From the NCBI RefSeq assembly GCF_030142045.1, contig NZ_CP126242.1:2542001-2606000 (forward strand): 64,000 nucleotides of DNA, read 5' to 3'. Below are positions 61,132 through 64,000 of this stretch, piece by piece. This DNA comes from Arthrobacter sp. zg-Y919. GTDB lineage: Bacteria > Actinomycetota > Actinomycetes > Actinomycetales > Micrococcaceae. A program made the position numbers and the translations under genes. The notes under the pieces are model-generated. The model did no database searches. It saw only the letters and a program-made list of their open reading frames with translations, and was not told where the DNA came from. Each line of letters opens with the position of its first letter. Within the stretch, counting starts at the first letter, position 1.

Positions 61132-62844
61132 ATGTACATCGTCCTCGCCCCCGGCATCGGCGCTGCGCAGGCGGAGGACGAGACCTGGACCCTGCAGGAA
61201 ACCGACGACGCCGGCGCGCCGTCCGCACCCGCCGTCGTCGTGACCCGCGACCGGCTGCCTGCCGCCGTCCGGCACTACGAGCAAACACCCGTCCGCTGGG
61301 TCTGGGAGACGGCGCGCGGCGTGTATTCACGGTTGCTGGCGGACGGAATCACCGTGGAACGCTGCCATGACCTCGCGCTGGTACGGGGCATCCTGCGGTT
61401 TGCCGAGTCGGTGCCCCCGACCCCGTACATCGAAAAGCTGCGTACGGCGGAAGAGCCCACCGACGCCGCACCCCGGCAGCTGCTGCCGGTCCGGCATTCC
61501 CCCGACCAGACCTCGATCTTCGATACCCTCGACGCCCCCGCCGGGACGGCAGGCGGACCGCAGCAGAGCACGGCCGCGGAACTCGCCGCCGAACTCGCGG
61601 ACCAGCTGGACGCGGTGGCCCGGTCTGCATCCCCGGCGAAACTGAACCTGCTGGCCGTCGCGGAGTCCACGGGCGGGATGATCGCGGTGGAAATGGAAAA
61701 CTCCGGCATTCCGTGGCGCCGGGACATCCATGAGGCCATGCTCGCCGAGGAGCTCGGCCCCCGCCCGCCCGAAGGCCAGCGGCCGGAGAAACTCGAGCAG
61801 CTCGTGGCGGAGCTGCGCCGGCTGCTGGGTAACCCCGGCTTCAACCCGGATTCCCCGCAGGAGCTCCTGCGCGCCCTGCACCGTGCCGGCATCGAGGTAC
61901 GCAGCACCCGCTCCTGGGAGCTGCAGCAACATCACCATCCGGCCATCGAGCCGCTGCTGCAGTACAAGAAATTGTCCCGGCTCCTGACCGCCAACGGCTG
62001 GGCGTGGCTGGACGCCTGGGTGGACCGCGGCCGTTTCCGCCCCGAATACGTGGTGGGCGGCGTAGTGTCCGGGCGCTGGGCCTCGCGCGGCGGAGGCGCA
62101 CTGCAGATCCCCAAGACCGTGCGGGACGCTGTCCGCCCGGATCCGGGCCACCGGCTGATCGTGGCCGACGCCGCGCAGCTGGAACCCCGCGTCCTCGCCG
62201 CCCTGGGGCAGGACTCCGCACTGGCCGCGGCGGCCCGCGGCAAGGACCTCTACCAAGGCATCGCCGACCGGAATTTCGAGGGTGACCGGGCGAAGGCCAA
62301 ACTGGCGATGCTCGGAGCAATGTACGGCGCCACCAGCGGCGAATCCGGCCGGCTGATGCCGGTGCTGACCCGCGCCTACCCGCAGGCCATCGGCGTCGTG
62401 GAACGCGGCGCCCGGGCAGGTGAAGCAGGACAGGTGGTCAGCAGCCATCTGGGCCGCAGCTCGCCGCCGGTGTCGGAACGCTGGCTCCGCGCCCAGCAAA
62501 GCACGAGCGCCGAGGAACAGCGCCGGGCAGACTCCCTCGCCCGCGCCCAGGGCCGGTTCACGCGTAACTTCGTGGTGCAGGCGACGGCGGCGGAATGGGC
62601 CCTGTGCTGGCTGGCGGACATACGACGGCGGCTGCGGGCGGCGTCGTCGGCCTCCCCCGCGGGGGAACTGGTGTTTTTCCTGCACGACGAGGTGATGCTC
62701 CACGTTCCCGCCGGACGGGTCGAAGAGGTCAGCACCCTGGTGACCGAGGCAGCGGCTGCCGCCACGAGACTGCTGTTCGGGGATATCCCGCTGGAGTTCC
62801 CGGTGGTTGCGGTTGCCGTGGACTCCTACGCGGACGCCAAGTAG
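61132..62844 (+). CDS. Family A DNA polymerase-like protein (bifunctional 3'-5' exonuclease/polymerase annotation)
   Basis: A 570-residue actinobacterial protein related to DNA polymerase I without the 5' nuclease domain. Motif A is LIVADAAQLEPRVLAAL (Asp kept, but the usual DYSQIELR is altered), motif B is DRAKAKLAMLGAMYGATSG (Phe of the O helix replaced by Leu) and motif C is FFLHDEVMLHVP with catalytic Asp-Glu. The N-terminal part (1-190), annotated as exonuclease in such proteins, shows no obvious DxE exonuclease motif here. ATG 61132 is preceded by AGAATAGAAGC, a weak site. Its role is probably repair or accessory synthesis. Confidence 0.87.
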   Translation: MYIVLAPGIGAAQAEDETWTLQETDDAGAPSAPAVVVTRDRLPAAVRHYEQTPVRWVWETARGVYSRLLADGITVERCHDLALVRGILRFAESVPPTPYIEKLRTAEEPTDAAPRQLLPVRHSPDQTSIFDTLDAPAGTAGGPQQSTAAELAAELADQLDAVARSASPAKLNLLAVAESTGGMIAVEMENSGIPWRRDIHEAMLAEELGPRPPEGQRPEKLEQLVAELRRLLGNPGFNPDSPQELLRALHRAGIEVRSTRSWELQQHHHPAIEPLLQYKKLSRLLTANGWAWLDAWVDRGRFRPEYVVGGVVSGRWASRGGGALQIPKTVRDAVRPDPGHRLIVADAAQLEPRVLAALGQDSALAAAARGKDLYQGIADRNFEGDRAKAKLAMLGAMYGATSGESGRLMPVLTRAYPQAIGVVERGARAGEAGQVVSSHLGRSSPPVSERWLRAQQSTSAEEQRRADSLARAQGRFTRNFVVQATAAEWALCWLADIRRRLRAASSASPAGELVFFLHDEVMLHVPAGRVEEVSTLVTEAAAAATRLLFGDIPLEFPVVAVAVDSYADAK

Positions 62845-62863
62845 CTCCGGCTCAGAGATCCGG

Positions 62864-63547
62864 CTAGAGCTTGGGAACGATTTCCCGGCCCTCATCCCAC
62901 GGCTGGGTCCAGCCCAGCTCGTCGAGCAGGCTCGAAAGGATAATGCCGGTGAATCCCCACACCAGCACCCCGTTGACCAGGAAGGCAGGGGTCCGGGGAG
63001 CACCCTTACGGCCCGGCAGGACGGCAGTGCGGCGGTTCTCCGGGTTAAGCAGGTCCGCCACCGGGACCCGGAACACCGACGCGGACTCGCCGTAGTCGAC
63101 GACGTCCACCGGCGTCGGTTTATCCCACCAGCCCAGGACGGGGGTGACCAGGAAGTTGCTGACCGGCAGCCCTACCGGCGGCAGCGCACCGAGGACCCGG
63201 ACACCGGCGGGATCCAGTCCGGTCTCTTCCTCCGCTTCGCGCAGGGCAGCGGCCACCACCGAGGCGTCCGAGGCATCCACGGACCCGCCGGGGAAGGCGA
63301 CCTGGCCGGGATGGTCGTTGAGCGTGGCTGCACGTTCAACCAGCAGCACGTCGACGTCGCCGGGGACGGCCTCGGCAGAGAAGTCAGCGGGCCGGCTGTC
63401 CAGGACGCCGAAGAGGATCAGCACCGCCGCCGCACGCGCCGTGGCGGGGTCCACGCTGCTGCGCAGCTGGTCAATGTGGACGTTGAACTGCGTCGTGCCG
63501 GCGGCAGCCCCGGCGGCCAGCGCTTCAAGGTCCGTGAGAACGCTCAT
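62864..63547 (-). CDS. Nudix hydrolase, CoA pyrophosphatase type
   Basis: A 227-residue Nudix enzyme. The CoA-pyrophosphatase signature [27 protein letters not shown] precedes the Nudix box [25 protein letters not shown] (G-x5-E replaced by a D at the first acidic site, then REAEEETGL). LLxER and [12 protein letters not shown] are diagnostic of the CoA/acyl-CoA type. It overlaps the nth start by 4 nt (ATGA), and nth is next downstream on the left strand, a pair also seen in mycobacteria. Confidence 0.9.
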   Translation of the reverse strand: MSVLTDLEALAAGAAAGTTQFNVHIDQLRSSVDPATARAAAVLILFGVLDSRPADFSAEAVPGDVDVLLVERAATLNDHPGQVAFPGGSVDASDASVVAAALREAEEETGLDPAGVRVLGALPPVGLPVSNFLVTPVLGWWDKPTPVDVVDYGESASVFRVPVADLLNPENRRTAVLPGRKGAPRTPAFLVNGVLVWGFTGIILSSLLDELGWTQPWDEGREIVPKL

Positions 63548-64000
63548 GCTTCCAGTCCGAAGCCCGCGGCCCGCAGCTGCGCACGGGTTTCCGCGGCCAT
63601 CATCCGGGCATGCAGTTCCTCGCGTCCTGGGGCGAGCTCATACTTCAGCAGTTTCCGGGCCTTCACGGGATCAGTCTCTCCCTCCCCGTAGGACGGGCAC
63701 AGCTGCGCGACGGGGCAGGCCCCGCAGGCGGGCTTCTTGGCATGGCAGACACGGCGGCCATGGAACACCACCCGGTTGGAGAGCGGCGTCCAGTCCCGGG
63801 GCTCGAACAGCGCCGCGACCTCTTCCTCGACCTTGACCGGGTCCGTGGCGGTGGTCCAGCCGAACCGGCGGGAGAGACGCCCAAAGTGCGTGTCGACAGT
63901 GATACCGGGAATGCCGAAGGCATTGCCGAGCACCACGTTCGCGGTCTTGCGCCCGACGCCGGGCAGGGTGACCAGGTCTTCGAGCCGGTCCGGCACCTGG
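63544..64000 (-). CDS. nth: Endonuclease III (partial, 5' end outside window)
   Basis: A DNA glycosylase/AP lyase for oxidised pyrimidines. The visible 151 residues are the C-terminal two-thirds, beginning in the helix-hairpin-helix [20 protein letters not shown] with the catalytic Lys in GRKTAN and Asp in [11 protein letters not shown]. The [4Fe-4S] cluster Cys pattern C-x6-C-x2-C-x5-C is intact ([19 protein letters not shown]). A C-terminal tail of about 45 residues follows. The upstream part runs past the right edge, so the start is not seen. Confidence 0.95.
   Translation of the reverse strand, partial: QVPDRLEDLVTLPGVGRKTANVVLGNAFGIPGITVDTHFGRLSRRFGWTTATDPVKVEEEVAALFEPRDWTPLSNRVVFHGRRVCHAKKPACGACPVAQLCPSYGEGETDPVKARKLLKYELAPGREELHARMMAAETRAQLRAAGFGLEA

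Overview
The window is high-GC DNA (GC-rich third codon positions, frequent GTG and TTG starts, many ATGA/GTGA gene overlaps) from an actinobacterium. The most likely source is an Arthrobacter-like member of the Micrococcaceae. The reasons are a phenylacetate (paa) catabolic cluster with a TetR regulator, menaquinone biosynthesis genes, system II cytochrome c maturation genes, DUF4229 and DUF4244 proteins, the tiny ribosomal protein bS22 beside a BldC-like regulator, and a topA-helicase-Tad block. I see no transposase, integrase, prophage, CRISPR array, rRNA or tRNA. The genes look like ancestral core chromosome with small lineage-specific insertions.

Layout. 1-11 kb: phenylacetate degradation, consisting of paaA-paaB (leftward, paaB cut by the window edge), paaI-paaK-paaR (rightward) and paaZ (leftward). 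Each of the three transcription units has a similar 20-bp palindrome in front of it, presumably the PaaR operator. Five unrelated genes sit between paaA and paaI (a membrane protein, a membrane protein/XRE pair, oligopeptidase B and DedA). 11-18.5 kb: a secreted SGNH hydrolase, an FAD oxidase, ATP-dependent DNA ligase with an alpha/beta hydrolase, a luciferase-like oxidoreductase, then a 620-bp gene-free stretch with repeats and a structured leader before an orphan gene, and a CPBP protein. 18.5-23.3 kb: NAD(P)HX dehydratase with a histidine phosphatase, then menB-menE-menA. 23.3-30 kb: DUF4229, PLDc_N, and the leftward operon phosphatase-tlpA-ccdA-resB-ccsB for cytochrome c maturation, which serves the menaquinone-linked respiratory chain; then YceI.

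30-33 kb: two rightward membrane proteins. The second (31021-32871) is the most unusual gene here: a long run of 11-residue repeats followed by a small membrane domain. 33-44 kb: rex with a glutaredoxin, HAD hydrolase, bS22, BldC-like, gdhA, ArsR, AcuC, trkH-trkA, proC, a sugar-phosphate isomerase family protein and ppx/gppA. Much of this order resembles the Rv0496-Rv0508 region of Mycobacterium tuberculosis. 44-61 kb: topA, a methyltransferase, a KstD-like flavoprotein, trhO, a GNAT protein, a DUF1998 helicase, and a leftward seven-gene Tad-type secretion/pilus operon (CpaE-like, TadA, TadB, TadC, DUF4244 pilin-like, TadE, TadE-like), matching the mycobacterial Rv3646c-Rv3660c arrangement. 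61-64 kb: a family A DNA polymerase-like protein, a Nudix hydrolase and the 3' part of nth.

For follow-up, the main candidates are: the 11-residue-repeat membrane protein; a 63-bp palindromic element present twice, 24 kb apart; the hairpin-rich leader of the 134-residue orphan; the 57-nt hairpin and its partial copy after that gene; a perfect 12-bp inverted repeat across a start codon in the membrane/XRE operon; the three-site PaaR regulon; and a DUF4244 pilin-like protein with a leader of about 170 residues. All structures and homologies were judged by eye; no searches or folding programs were run.
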